Of a DNA stretch of 64,000 nt, positions 50,746-59,806 are shown in pieces. The stretch comes from Anaerocolumna jejuensis DSM 15929. Its GTDB lineage: Bacteria; Bacillota; Clostridia; Lachnospirales; Lachnospiraceae. The notes under the pieces were generated by a model. It worked only from the letters and a program-made list of their open reading frames with translations. It was not told the DNA's origin and did not search any database. Made by a program: the position numbers and the translations under genes. Numbering within the stretch: position 1 is the first letter of the stretch; every line of letters starts with the position of its first letter. Location: NCBI RefSeq assembly GCF_900142215.1, contig NZ_FRAC01000020.1, forward strand, positions 62,001 to 126,000. The letters run 5' to 3'.

Positions 50746-50859
50746 GCAGCCGTGGACATACCACACATGAGCGTAATATATGTGCGGTAAGCCATGTCAA
50801 AGATTATCTTGCACACGTGCCGGGAGAACATGGACGTAATATATGTACTGTAAGCCATG
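50746..50859 (+). repeat. Two imperfect direct repeats upstream of the DUF1015 gene
   Basis: 50765-50796 and 50828-50859 agree in 28 of 32 bases (core CGTAATATATGT and GTAAGCCATG), spaced 63 bases. Each is preceded by a GCA..CGTG element. Function unknown; possibly regulator sites or slippage products. Confidence 0.7.
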
Positions 50860-50889
50860 CCGCAGTAAGCGGCAGAAAGTGAGGGAAAT

Positions 50890-52125
50890 ATGGCAGAAAT
50901 TAAGCCTTTTTGTTCGGTAAGGCCGGCTCCTGAATTAGCAGGAAGAATCGCGGCACTGCCTTATGATGTTTATAACAGAGAAGAAGCAAAAGAGGAAGTG
51001 GTTCGGGAGCCTTTTTCCTTTTTACAGATAGACAGAGCGGAGACAAAGCTTCCGGACAGTGTGACTGCCTATGACAGTGCTGTGTATGAGAAAGCAAAGG
51101 AACTGTTGGAGGAGATGATAACAAAGGAGCACTTTATCAGGGAGGAAAAGGAGTGCTTTTATCTTTATGAATTAATAATGGAGGGAAGAAGCCAGACGGG
51201 GCTTGTAGCCTGTGCCTCCATTGATGATTATACCAACGGTGTTATTAAGCGTCATGAAAATACCAGAACGGACAAGGAGCTGGACAGAATTACCCACATT
51301 GATGTCTGTAATGCCCAGACAGGTCCAATTTTTCTGACCTTCCGTGATTCCGGCAGTATGAAAGGAATTATGGAGCAGCAAAAGAAGGAAGAGAAGCTCT
51401 ATGGATTTACTTCACCGGATGGTATTACCCATAATGTGTGGAAAATAGAAGAGAAAGAAATCGTGGCAAAAATCAGAGAGGAATTTGAAGGCATTTCTTC
51501 CATTTATATTGCTGACGGACACCATAGAGCCGCATCCGCTGTAAAGGTGGGGCTAAAGCGCAGAGAGGAACATGCTGATAATACCGGCAGGGAGGAATAT
51601 AATTTTTTTCTGTCCGTCATATTTCCCTCCGAAGAGCTTATGATTATGCCCTATAACAGAGTGGTAAAAGGCTTAAACGGATATACCGGGGAAGAATTTC
51701 TGACCAGGATTTCCGAATGCTTTGAGGTGGTGTTTCAGGGAGGAGAGCCTTATCAGCCCAAAAGTAAGGGAGAGTATGGAATGTATTTACAAAATGGCTG
51801 GTATAAGCTTATAATAAAAGAAGAGTACCGAAAGGAAGATCCAGTGGCGGGACTTGATGTTTCCCTGCTGCAGGATAATCTCTTAGGTCCCGTCCTTGGA
51901 ATTGAGGACCCCCGCACTGATAAGAGGATTGATTTTGTCGGAGGAATCAGAGGCCTTGGGGAGCTGGAGCGCAGGGTCCGGGAAGATATGACAGTTGCTT
52001 TTTCCATGTATCCTACGGATATAAAGGAGCTGATGGCCGTATCGGACCAGGGAAAATTAATGCCGCCAAAATCTACCTGGTTCGAGCCGAAACTAAGAAG
52101 TGGGTTATTCATACACCGGATATAA
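50890..52125 (+). CDS. DUF1015 family protein
   Basis: A 411-residue soluble protein of the DUF1015 family: IAALPYDVYNREEAKEEV at the N-terminus, FLQIDRAE, YELIMEGRSQTGLVACASIDDY with VIKRHENTR, and the conserved IADGHHRAASA at about 210-220. A serC-serA-DUF1015 order recurs in clostridia, so a link to serine metabolism is likely, but the biochemical function is unknown. GAGGG precedes the ATG. Confidence 0.9.
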   Translation: MAEIKPFCSVRPAPELAGRIAALPYDVYNREEAKEEVVREPFSFLQIDRAETKLPDSVTAYDSAVYEKAKELLEEMITKEHFIREEKECFYLYELIMEGRSQTGLVACASIDDYTNGVIKRHENTRTDKELDRITHIDVCNAQTGPIFLTFRDSGSMKGIMEQQKKEEKLYGFTSPDGITHNVWKIEEKEIVAKIREEFEGISSIYIADGHHRAASAVKVGLKRREEHADNTGREEYNFFLSVIFPSEELMIMPYNRVVKGLNGYTGEEFLTRISECFEVVFQGGEPYQPKSKGEYGMYLQNGWYKLIIKEEYRKEDPVAGLDVSLLQDNLLGPVLGIEDPRTDKRIDFVGGIRGLGELERRVREDMTVAFSMYPTDIKELMAVSDQGKLMPPKSTWFEPKLRSGLFIHRI

Positions 52126-52302
52126 GAATTCTGCCTACACAGACCGGGTTAGCAGGCAGGAAAAATGTTTTTGAATCAGGAAATGAACTTTACTAAAATT
52201 TTAAATATAAATATTTATAGAAAGATGGAACCATATTATTATTTGCATCGTCTAATGGTTGAACAAGGAAATAAGATAAAAATTTAGTAAAGGAGGAATT
52301 TT

Positions 52303-54513
52303 ATGATAACGAAAAAAATAGGGACTGTAATCTTAAGCGGTGCCCTTGTAGTTAGTGCTCTGCCTTCACCCTATTTATTAAAGGCAGATGCGAGTTCCCT
52401 GGCAGGAACTAATCTGGTAAATACAACAATTTCATCCAAGGCGCAGACAGGTGATTCTGCTTCGTCGAAGGATCTGGAGAACATGATCAATACTGTAAAA
52501 AGTAAAATTACCATACCTTCAGATTTATCGGAATTCTCATATAATTATAACTCTGGCAGTTCCTATACGGACAGTACCTGGAACCTTACCTGGGCTAATA
52601 AGGACTCCAGCAAGAGCATCTATATTAACTGCGATTCCAAAGGGCGTATTCAGAGTTATAATTACAATACGAACCAAAGCTATAAACCGGTGTATCTTCA
52701 GGGCGAATTAAAAGACAAAGCAGATGCTTTTATTAAGGGGATTTCCCCGGATATTTATAATAAGCTTCAATATACGGATGCTTCTGCAAGAAGTTCTTAC
52801 AATGGTACTTACAGTTACCAATATCAAAGAATGGAAAACGGTATCCCCATGCCGGATAATACCGTAACGGTAGGTGTTAATTACCAGACTGGTGAAGTTA
52901 CCTCCTATACTGTCAATTGGCTTTATGATGTCAGCATCCCGTCTTCTGAAGTTAAAATAACCAAGGAAGATGCGGCTTCCAGGATTGGAAAGAATATTAA
53001 GATGACCTTATCCTACCAGAGTGCCTATAATAAGGACAGTAATGGTAAAAGCACAGTGAAGGCTTTTCTGGTATATAGTCCCGATAAGTCCTATATATCT
53101 GTTGATGCAGTAACCGGGAAGATATATGATACGCAGAACCTTTGGACAGATCTTTATGGAAATGAAAAGGCAGGGTTTGCGGCGGATTCCAAAGCTGACG
53201 GAAGCGGACTGACTCCTCAGGAAGCAGCAGAAGTTGATAATATAAAGGGTCTGATTACAAAGGAGAATGCCATAAAAGCAGTAAAAGGCAATGGAAAACT
53301 GCTCTTTGACAAGAATATGACCTCTGTCACAGCCAACCTTTACAAGAATGATAGTTCAAATGGAAGCTCCGGCTATGTATGGGGCATCAGCTTCTCAGAT
53401 CCAAGGGAAGAAAAGACTGGTAAGGGAGACAGCTATCGTGCCCATGCAAATGCCACTGTTGATGCAAAAACAGGTAAGATCCTTTCCTATTATTCTTCTA
53501 CCAACAACTACTATAACTCTGCCACAGGAAAATGGGAAAGCCCGAAAGTGAAATATACTTCCAAGCAGGGAAAGGGTATTTTAGAAGGCTTCTTAAAAGA
53601 GCAGATACCGGAGTATTTTAAGAATTCCACCTATAGTGGAGCTGCTGATGATTATATTATTGCCTATAAAGACAGTAAGCCTGTATATGGCGGTTATTCC
53701 TACAATTATCAGAGAGTCAATGAAAAGATTCCCTATGCGGCAAATAATATCATCGGTTCCGTAGATGGCGTAACCGGCAAGATTTACTCCTTTGGCTACA
53801 ACTGGGATGAGAATGTAACTTTTGAAGCTCCTGACAATATTATTTCAGCGGAAAAAGCCTTTGACTCTTATATAGCGAACGAAGGTTACCGTCTGGTATA
53901 TGAAATTTATTATAAGAACAGTGTAACCAATGCAAAGGCTGATGCCTCCTATACACAGACTCCGCTGGTACGTCTTGTATACCGTACGGATATTACACCA
54001 AATTATATATCTCCGTTTAACGGAAAGCAGCTTGATTCTGACGGTAAAGAGTATACAAAGACAACCAACCTTTACTCTTATACGGATATTGACAATAATT
54101 CTTCAGCCAGAAATATAAAGCTGCTTGCCAATATGGGAATCGGATTTGAAGGAGGTCTTTTCAAACCTTCTCAGGCAATCACAGCAGAAGAATTAACAGA
54201 CTTTATCAATAAAGCAGGCTTCTATGCCGATTCAAAAAATAAATTGTCCGGCAGTACCATAAACCGTATGGAGGCTGCAAAATATGCGGTTAAGCTGTTA
54301 GGACTTGAGAAAGCGGCTAAGATCAGCGGTATTTATTCTATGAATATTACGGACCAGGCAACAATCAACCAGTCCGATATCGGTTATGCTGCAATCGCTT
54401 ATGGCTTGAAACTCCTGACACCAAACAGCAATAACCAATTGCATGCAGGAGATAATCTTACACGCCAGGAGGCAGCAGATCTGATAGTAGCAATGTTAAA
54501 TACACAGGAATAA
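52303..54513 (+). CDS. Secreted YcdB/PepSY-like protein with S-layer homology region
   Basis: A 736-residue exported protein. Signal peptide 1-30 (MITKKIGTVILSGALVVSAL...KADA). Repeated YcdB/PepSY-like units have similar motifs YQYQRMENGIPMPDNTVTVG and YNYQRVNEKIPYAANNIIG, each followed by a VDGVTGKIYSF-like strand. The C-terminal 130 residues have S-layer homology features (LANMGIGFEGGLFKPSQAIT, then RMEAAKYAVKLLGL and LTRQEAADLIVAML), which would anchor it to the cell wall. Many Tyr/Ser-rich stretches. Relatives may bind or inhibit peptidases; function is unproven. AGGAGG precedes the ATG. Confidence 0.88.
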   Translation: MITKKIGTVILSGALVVSALPSPYLLKADASSLAGTNLVNTTISSKAQTGDSASSKDLENMINTVKSKITIPSDLSEFSYNYNSGSSYTDSTWNLTWANKDSSKSIYINCDSKGRIQSYNYNTNQSYKPVYLQGELKDKADAFIKGISPDIYNKLQYTDASARSSYNGTYSYQYQRMENGIPMPDNTVTVGVNYQTGEVTSYTVNWLYDVSIPSSEVKITKEDAASRIGKNIKMTLSYQSAYNKDSNGKSTVKAFLVYSPDKSYISVDAVTGKIYDTQNLWTDLYGNEKAGFAADSKADGSGLTPQEAAEVDNIKGLITKENAIKAVKGNGKLLFDKNMTSVTANLYKNDSSNGSSGYVWGISFSDPREEKTGKGDSYRAHANATVDAKTGKILSYYSSTNNYYNSATGKWESPKVKYTSKQGKGILEGFLKEQIPEYFKNSTYSGAADDYIIAYKDSKPVYGGYSYNYQRVNEKIPYAANNIIGSVDGVTGKIYSFGYNWDENVTFEAPDNIISAEKAFDSYIANEGYRLVYEIYYKNSVTNAKADASYTQTPLVRLVYRTDITPNYISPFNGKQLDSDGKEYTKTTNLYSYTDIDNNSSARNIKLLANMGIGFEGGLFKPSQAITAEELTDFINKAGFYADSKNKLSGSTINRMEAAKYAVKLLGLEKAAKISGIYSMNITDQATINQSDIGYAAIAYGLKLLTPNSNNQLHAGDNLTRQEAADLIVAMLNTQE

Positions 54514-54532
54514 AAGAAAATATATTTTATAG

Positions 54533-54579
54533 AAAAGAGATAAGGCTGGATTCCTAAAATTCCGCCTTATCTCTTTTTG
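54533..54579 (+). terminator. Terminator of the YcdB/SLH gene
   Basis: AAAAGAGATAAGGC (54533-54546) and GCCTTATCTCTTTT (54564-54577) form a 14-bp perfect stem ending in T. Confidence 0.92.
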
Positions 54580-54674
54580 TTTAATCTTCGTTACTTTAGA
54601 GAATTTTCACTTTTTTAAGCCGGCTATTTGTGGTAATATAAATATAGGCTTATACAATTTATTAGGAGGCAATT

Positions 54675-55607
54675 ATGCAAAATATACTATTTTTAGAACC
54701 TGTATTTAAGGAAATGATCTGGGGAGGAAGCAGGCTTAAGACAGATTATGGCTACGATATTCCCAGTGATTCCACAGGTGAATGCTGGGCGGTCAGTGCC
54801 CATACCAATGGGGATTGTAAAATAAAAGCGGGGGAATATAAAGGGGAGACATTAAGCAGCTTATGGACGAACCACAGAGAGCTTTTCGGAAATGCAGAAG
54901 GTGAAGTTTTCCCGCTTTTAATTAAGATCATAGATGCCAAGCAGGATCTGAGCATACAGGTCCATCCAAATGATGCTTATGCGAAGGAGTATGAAAACGG
55001 CTCCCTGGGAAAGACAGAATGCTGGTATATTCTGAATTGTGATGAGGATGGAAAGATTGTTATTGGGCATAATGCAAACAGCAAGGAAGAGCTGGCTTCC
55101 ATGATTCAAAAAAATCAGTGGGATGACTTGATTCGTGTACTTCCTATAAAAAAAGGTGATTTCTTTCAGATTGTGCCAGGAACAGTTCATGCCATCAAGG
55201 CGGGCACCGTGATATTAGAAACGCAGCAGAACAGTGATATTACCTACAGGCTTTACGATTATGGAAGGCTCCAGAACGGAAAACCCAGAGAACTTCATAT
55301 TGATAAGAGCATTGATGTAATAACCTGCCCCCAGAAGCTCACGGAGCCTTTAAGAAAGAAAAAAGAGATAGAGGTCGGTGAAATAGAGGAGCTGGTCAGC
55401 TGTGAATTTTATACGGTAGAGAAGATAAAGATAAACGGCAGTGCAGAGCTAGAGCAGACAGAACCTTTTACTATTATGAGTGTGATAGAGGGAGAAGGCT
55501 CCGTGGAAGGCGTGGAGATAAAAAAAGGAGATCATTTTATCCTTCCCGCAGGTTTCGGACACTATACGTTAAAAGGAAATATGGAATGCATAGCATCTCA
55601 TATATAA
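54675..55607 (+). CDS. manA: Mannose-6-phosphate isomerase, class I
   Basis: A 310-residue cupin zinc enzyme interconverting mannose-6-phosphate and fructose-6-phosphate. Zinc and substrate motifs: LSIQVHPNDAYA, GKTECWYIL, IVPGTVHAIKAGTVILE. It is the short Firmicute form, with a C-terminal cupin ending in GHYTLKGN. AGGAGG precedes the ATG. It heads a group with a DUF624 protein, glgB and mscS. Confidence 0.93.
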   Translation: MQNILFLEPVFKEMIWGGSRLKTDYGYDIPSDSTGECWAVSAHTNGDCKIKAGEYKGETLSSLWTNHRELFGNAEGEVFPLLIKIIDAKQDLSIQVHPNDAYAKEYENGSLGKTECWYILNCDEDGKIVIGHNANSKEELASMIQKNQWDDLIRVLPIKKGDFFQIVPGTVHAIKAGTVILETQQNSDITYRLYDYGRLQNGKPRELHIDKSIDVITCPQKLTEPLRKKKEIEVGEIEELVSCEFYTVEKIKINGSAELEQTEPFTIMSVIEGEGSVEGVEIKKGDHFILPAGFGHYTLKGNMECIASHI

Positions 55608-55665
55608 AGTTAAGAAAGTTATATCATACAACCCAAGTATTTAACAAAATGTAAGGAGAAAACCA

Positions 55666-56316
55666 ATGAGTAGTTTTTTTAACCTGGATAATCCGTTTTT
55701 TACCGGATTGAATAAGATTGTAGATGCTTTCTTTTTAAGTATAATATTTTTAGTGACCTGTATTCCCATAATAACCATAGGGCCGGCTTTGACCGCTCTT
55801 TATTATGCAACGGCCAAATCCCTGCGCAGGGACAGAGGATATATATCCAAGGAATATTTCAAGGCTTTTAAAATGAATTTCGGACAGGGGGTAGTCAGCG
55901 GACTTGTTGTTATCCTGGCTTCCTTTATTCTGTACATTGACTGGAATTATGCGAAAGGGCTCAAAAGCAATGTGGGAGTGATACTGTTCAGCATTTTTAC
56001 AGCCTTATTCGTAATACTTTTCTGCGTTAGTATTTACTTATTTCCTGTTTTGTCCAGATTTAAAACAAAGACACTGCATTTATTTAAAACATCATTCCTT
56101 ATGTCCATGAGACATCTGCCAAGTACTATTTTGATGGCAATTATTGTTCTTTTCTTTGTTTTGCTTGTTTATCTGTTCCGTATACCCATTTTATTTGCAC
56201 CGGCGCTCTGTGCATTGCTGGTATCCTTTCTGATGGAACGGATATTCAAAAAGTATATCCCTCAAAAGGAAGAGGAGGAAGAATCAAACGGAGTAGATGA
56301 GTGGTATCTGGAATAA
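55666..56316 (+). CDS. YesL/DUF624 family membrane protein
   Basis: A 216-residue protein with five or six hydrophobic segments. The family start NLDNPFFTGLNKIVDAFFLSI leads into TCIPIITIGPALTALYYATA and RDRGYISKEYFKAFKMNF. DUF624 (YesL) proteins often accompany carbohydrate ABC transporters or glycan enzymes; the role is unknown. AAGGAG precedes the ATG. Its 3' end overlaps the frame extension of glgB, whose real start lies 28 bases after this stop. Confidence 0.9.
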   Translation: MSSFFNLDNPFFTGLNKIVDAFFLSIIFLVTCIPIITIGPALTALYYATAKSLRRDRGYISKEYFKAFKMNFGQGVVSGLVVILASFILYIDWNYAKGLKSNVGVILFSIFTALFVILFCVSIYLFPVLSRFKTKTLHLFKTSFLMSMRHLPSTILMAIIVLFFVLLVYLFRIPILFAPALCALLVSFLMERIFKKYIPQKEEEEESNGVDEWYLE

Positions 56317-56344
56317 GAATATAATTGGGAGCGGAGGAGGCTAT

Positions 56345-58594
56345 ATGGAGGATAATCTGTATGGATTAATGGATTGGGCAGGAATTGAGGCGGTTGTTTA
56401 CTCGGAAGAGGATCGTCCCCATGATATTTTAGGACCTCACCTGGTGGAGGAAGGTCTGCTGATTCAGGCTTATATACCGTCAGCAAGAGATATAAAGGTC
56501 AGGCTGCTAAAGACAGAGAAAATATATTCAATGATCAGGGAAGAGGAAGGCTTCTTTGCCGTACTGATACCCAAAGTTAAACGAATATCAGCCTACACCT
56601 TTATCGTTACTTATGATAACGGAGTAACACAGGAATTAACAGATCCATACTTCTATGGCCAGATCCTGTCAGAAACGGATTTGAATAGATTTTCCAAAGG
56701 TATTCATTATAACATATACGAAAAACTCGGTGCCCATCCAATGGAAATAAACGGAGCAAGTGGTGTATATTTTGCCGTCTGGGCTCCCAATGCTGTGCGG
56801 GTAAGTGTAGTGGGAGACTTTAACTGTTGGGATGGCAGAAGGCATCCTATGAGCAGACTGAAGGACTCCGGTATATTTGAACTTTTTATCCCGGGACTCC
56901 TGGCAGGTGAAATTTATAAATATGAAATAAAGGTAAAGGGCGGCATGGTCGTGTTAAAGGCGGACCCTTATGCAAACAGGGCGGAATTAAGGCCGAATAA
57001 TGCGTCCGTTGTTTGTGACCTGAATGGCTATCAATGGGGAGACAGTAATTGGTTGAGTACCAGAAAGTCAGTAAATTATAAAAAAGCACCTGTAAATATC
57101 TATGAACTGCACCTTGGCTCCTTTAAAAAGCCCGGCACGGACGAACGTGAGTTTTACAATTACCGGGAACTTGCTCCAATGGTCTCAGATTATATACTTG
57201 AAATGGGTTATACCCATGTTGAATTAATGCCGGTAATGGAGCATCCCTTTGACGGTTCCTGGGGCTATCAGGTAACAGGCTATTATGCACCGACTGCCAG
57301 ATACGGCTCACCGGAAGATTTTATGTATTTTATTGATTTTTTGCATCAGAAAGGCATTGGCATTATTTTGGATTGGGTGCCTGCCCATTTTCCGAAGGAC
57401 AGCTTTGGACTTGCGACCTTTGACGGTACCTGCCTTTATGAGCACTTGGACCCCAGACAAGGTTCCCATCCTCACTGGGGAACCTTAATCTATAATTATG
57501 GAAGGCCCCAGGTATCTTTATTTCTTATTGCCAATGCACTGTTCTGGATAGAAAAGTATCATGCGGATGGTATCCGCATGGATGCGGTAGCCTCAATGCT
57601 GTATCTGGATTACGGCAAAAAGGACGGCGAATGGATTGCAAATAAATACGGCGGAAAAGAGAACCTGGAAGCAATGGAAATGCTAAAGCACTTAAATTCC
57701 ATTGTAAAGAAGAGAAAAGACGGAGCTATGCTGATTGCAGAAGAATCCACCTCCTGGCCGAAGGTAACAGGAGATTTGGAGGAGGGCGGCCTTGGATTTG
57801 ACCTTAAGTGGAATATGGGCTGGATGAATGACTTTACGAATTATATGAAGAGCGATCCCCTCTTTCGCAAGGGCCGCCATGGAGAACTGACCTTCAGCAT
57901 GGTATATGCTTACAGCGAGAAATTTATTCTGGTATTATCCCACGATGAGGTGGTGCATGGAAAAGGCTCCATGATACAAAAAATGCCGGGAAACCTGGAG
58001 GATAAATTCGCAAACCTTAGGACTGCATATGGCTTTATGATGTGCCATCCGGGCAAGAAACTGCTGTTCATGGGACAGGAGTTTGCCCAATACAGTGAAT
58101 GGGATGAGAAGAAGGAAATTGATTGGAAGCTGCTAAAAGAGGAGCGTAATGCCTCTCTGAACCAGTATGTAAAAGAACTGAATAGCTTTTATAGGAAAAA
58201 GCCGGCTCTTTATGCCTGGGATTTTGAAGAAAAAGGCTTCGAATGGATCAGCAGCCAGGATGCTGATCATAGTATTGTGGTATTTGTAAGAAAAGCAGAT
58301 AACATACAGGATACCCTGTTGGTCGTGTGCAACTTCACACCTGTTGTTTATGAAAACTTCCTGATAGGAGTTCCTTTTCCCGGAAAATACAAAGAGATAT
58401 TCAGCAGTGACTATGAGCGGTTCGGGGGTAAGGGCCACTGCAATAAACGAATGAAGCCGTCAAAGCATACGGGAGCAGATGGCAGAATGGATTCTTTATC
58501 CATTACGGTGCCGCCTCTGGGCATTAGTATTTTCTCCAGTACACCTTTGGAAACAACAAAAGAAAGCAGCAAAAGAAACAGTAGAAGAAAATAG
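56345..58594 (+). CDS. glgB: 1,4-alpha-glucan branching enzyme
   Basis: A 749-residue GH13 enzyme that makes alpha-1,6 branches in glycogen. An N1 domain, then a CBM48 region (GVYFAVWAPNAVRVSVVGDFNCWDG), then a barrel with YTHVELMPVMEHPFDGSWGYQVTGYY, the nucleophile Asp in DGIRMDAVASMLYLDY, acid/base Glu in LIAEESTSWP, and LSHDEVVHGKGSM. ATG 56345 follows GGAGGAGG; the earlier ATG 56297 overlaps the DUF624 gene and lacks a site. glgC, glgA and glgP are not in the window. It ends 15 bases before mscS. Confidence 0.96.
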   Translation: MEDNLYGLMDWAGIEAVVYSEEDRPHDILGPHLVEEGLLIQAYIPSARDIKVRLLKTEKIYSMIREEEGFFAVLIPKVKRISAYTFIVTYDNGVTQELTDPYFYGQILSETDLNRFSKGIHYNIYEKLGAHPMEINGASGVYFAVWAPNAVRVSVVGDFNCWDGRRHPMSRLKDSGIFELFIPGLLAGEIYKYEIKVKGGMVVLKADPYANRAELRPNNASVVCDLNGYQWGDSNWLSTRKSVNYKKAPVNIYELHLGSFKKPGTDEREFYNYRELAPMVSDYILEMGYTHVELMPVMEHPFDGSWGYQVTGYYAPTARYGSPEDFMYFIDFLHQKGIGIILDWVPAHFPKDSFGLATFDGTCLYEHLDPRQGSHPHWGTLIYNYGRPQVSLFLIANALFWIEKYHADGIRMDAVASMLYLDYGKKDGEWIANKYGGKENLEAMEMLKHLNSIVKKRKDGAMLIAEESTSWPKVTGDLEEGGLGFDLKWNMGWMNDFTNYMKSDPLFRKGRHGELTFSMVYAYSEKFILVLSHDEVVHGKGSMIQKMPGNLEDKFANLRTAYGFMMCHPGKKLLFMGQEFAQYSEWDEKKEIDWKLLKEERNASLNQYVKELNSFYRKKPALYAWDFEEKGFEWISSQDADHSIVVFVRKADNIQDTLLVVCNFTPVVYENFLIGVPFPGKYKEIFSSDYERFGGKGHCNKRMKPSKHTGADGRMDSLSITVPPLGISIFSSTPLETTKESSKRNSRRK

Positions 58595-58609
58595 GAGGAT
58601 ATTGACCTG

Positions 58610-59434
58610 ATGGAACATATTTTTACATTAATGAAAGAACAAGTCCTTTTGTCATTACAGGATTTATGGAAAAGTATTGTTAATAATGGCCTTGAATTGG
58701 TCGTAAAAATACTTATAACCCTTCTTGTTTTTTTTATTGGAAAAAAGATTATAAAGATGCTGCTTGGAACGGTAGAGAGAGCCTTTAACAGAGGAAAGAT
58801 GGAAGCCGGCGTAAAAGGCTTTTTATTAGCATTTATGCGTGCCATATTTTACATAATCCTTATCTGGATTATACTGGTGCAGATATTCAGCGTAAAGGAT
58901 GCCAGTTTAGTGGCAGTATTGGGCTCAGCCGGCTTGAGTATCGGCCTGGCGCTCCAGGGGGGACTTTCAAACTTTGCAGGAGGAATCATAATTCTTCTGC
59001 TTCGCCCTTTTAAGGTAGGGGACTATATTATCTATGGAGCGAATGAAGGAACCGTAATTTCTACGGATATTTTTTATACCAAGATGCTTACGGCAGACAA
59101 CCGCCTGGTGGTCATGCCAAACGGTGCCCTGTCTAATTCCAGTATTATTAATACCACCAATGAAACCCAAAGAAGGCTGGACTTTAATATAGTTGTTTCC
59201 AATACCGAGGATATTGACCGGGTAAAGAAGGTTTTGAATGTGGTTATCGAAAAAAATGAAAAGGTAATTAAGGAAGCAGCCAATACGGTATTTGTAAACA
59301 GCTTTGATACAGGAACTATTACCATGGGAATCCGGGTATGGGTTAAGAAGGAAGACTATTTTACAGGTAAATCGGAGCTGTTAGAAGGCATAAAGAAGGA
59401 ATTTGAAGAAAATCAGGTTAAAATTCCAATGTAG
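58610..59434 (+). CDS. Small-conductance mechanosensitive channel (MscS family)
   Basis: A 274-residue membrane channel: three TM segments (about 25-45, 70-92 and 97-125) with the pore-helix motif GSAGLSIGLALQGGLSNFAGG, and LRPFKVGDYIIYG at the beta-domain start. NRLVVMPNGALSNSSIIN and a C-terminal alpha/beta domain follow. It opens at high membrane tension to release solutes. AGGAGGATATTG precedes the ATG. It is the last gene of the manA-DUF624-glgB-mscS run. Confidence 0.94.
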   Translation: MEHIFTLMKEQVLLSLQDLWKSIVNNGLELVVKILITLLVFFIGKKIIKMLLGTVERAFNRGKMEAGVKGFLLAFMRAIFYIILIWIILVQIFSVKDASLVAVLGSAGLSIGLALQGGLSNFAGGIIILLLRPFKVGDYIIYGANEGTVISTDIFYTKMLTADNRLVVMPNGALSNSSIINTTNETQRRLDFNIVVSNTEDIDRVKKVLNVVIEKNEKVIKEAANTVFVNSFDTGTITMGIRVWVKKEDYFTGKSELLEGIKKEFEENQVKIPM

Positions 59435-59578
59435 TTTTATAAAAGGAACTAATAAAATAAAGTATTATTGGGTATTTTACTTATAAAATAAAGTATAAAA
59501 AGAATTATAAAAAAAAGCTTTCCTTTTCTATAAAAAGGTGGTATTTTATCTTTAGGCAAAATTTAAGTTGGAGCAAAG

Positions 59579-59611
59579 ACGTTCCCGAGTTTCTTTGGGG
59601 ACGTTTTTTTT
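59579..59611 (+). terminator. Terminator or attenuator ahead of glnN
   Basis: ACGTTCCC (59579-59586) and GGGGACGT (59597-59604) pair (one G-T wobble), followed by eight T. It lies 145 bases after mscS and 195 before glnN, so it ends the mscS transcript or attenuates a glnN leader. Confidence 0.75.
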
Positions 59612-59725
59612 ATGCAGGCTCTATGACCAGTAACTGAACTGATTATAGCACCTCCAATGGTTGCAGTACTTATACTAATCTGTACTGTACTTGTACTGTC
59701 TCTTAGTACATATGCTGTTTTAATG

Positions 59726-59752
59726 TACAATTGCTGGTCTACAGTAATTGTA
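59726..59752 (+). promoter_or_regulatory. Inverted repeat upstream of glnN
   Basis: TACAATT (59726-59732) and AATTGTA (59746-59752), 7 bp perfect with a 13-base spacer, 55 bases before the glnN start. It is preceded by several GTAC motifs. A regulator site is possible; identity unknown. Confidence 0.45.
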
Positions 59753-59806
59753 TCTGAAATAAATATATTGAAAGACAAAATATAAATGTGTGGAAGGAGT
59801 TTTTTT

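Larger units (their letters stand above)
59435..59806. other. glnN upstream region
   Basis: 372 bases without a gene: two near-identical AATAAAATAAAGTAT elements, a small hairpin CCTTTT/AAAAGG (59522-59538), a terminator (59579-59611), a cluster of GTAC-containing motifs (59665-59730) and an inverted repeat (59726-59752). It is long and structured for the spacing between mscS and glnN. Confidence 0.6.

Noticed and set aside
59579..59611. Simple assignment as the mscS terminator only
   Set aside because: It lies 145 bases after mscS and within a structured region ahead of glnN, so an attenuator role cannot be excluded. Reported as either.
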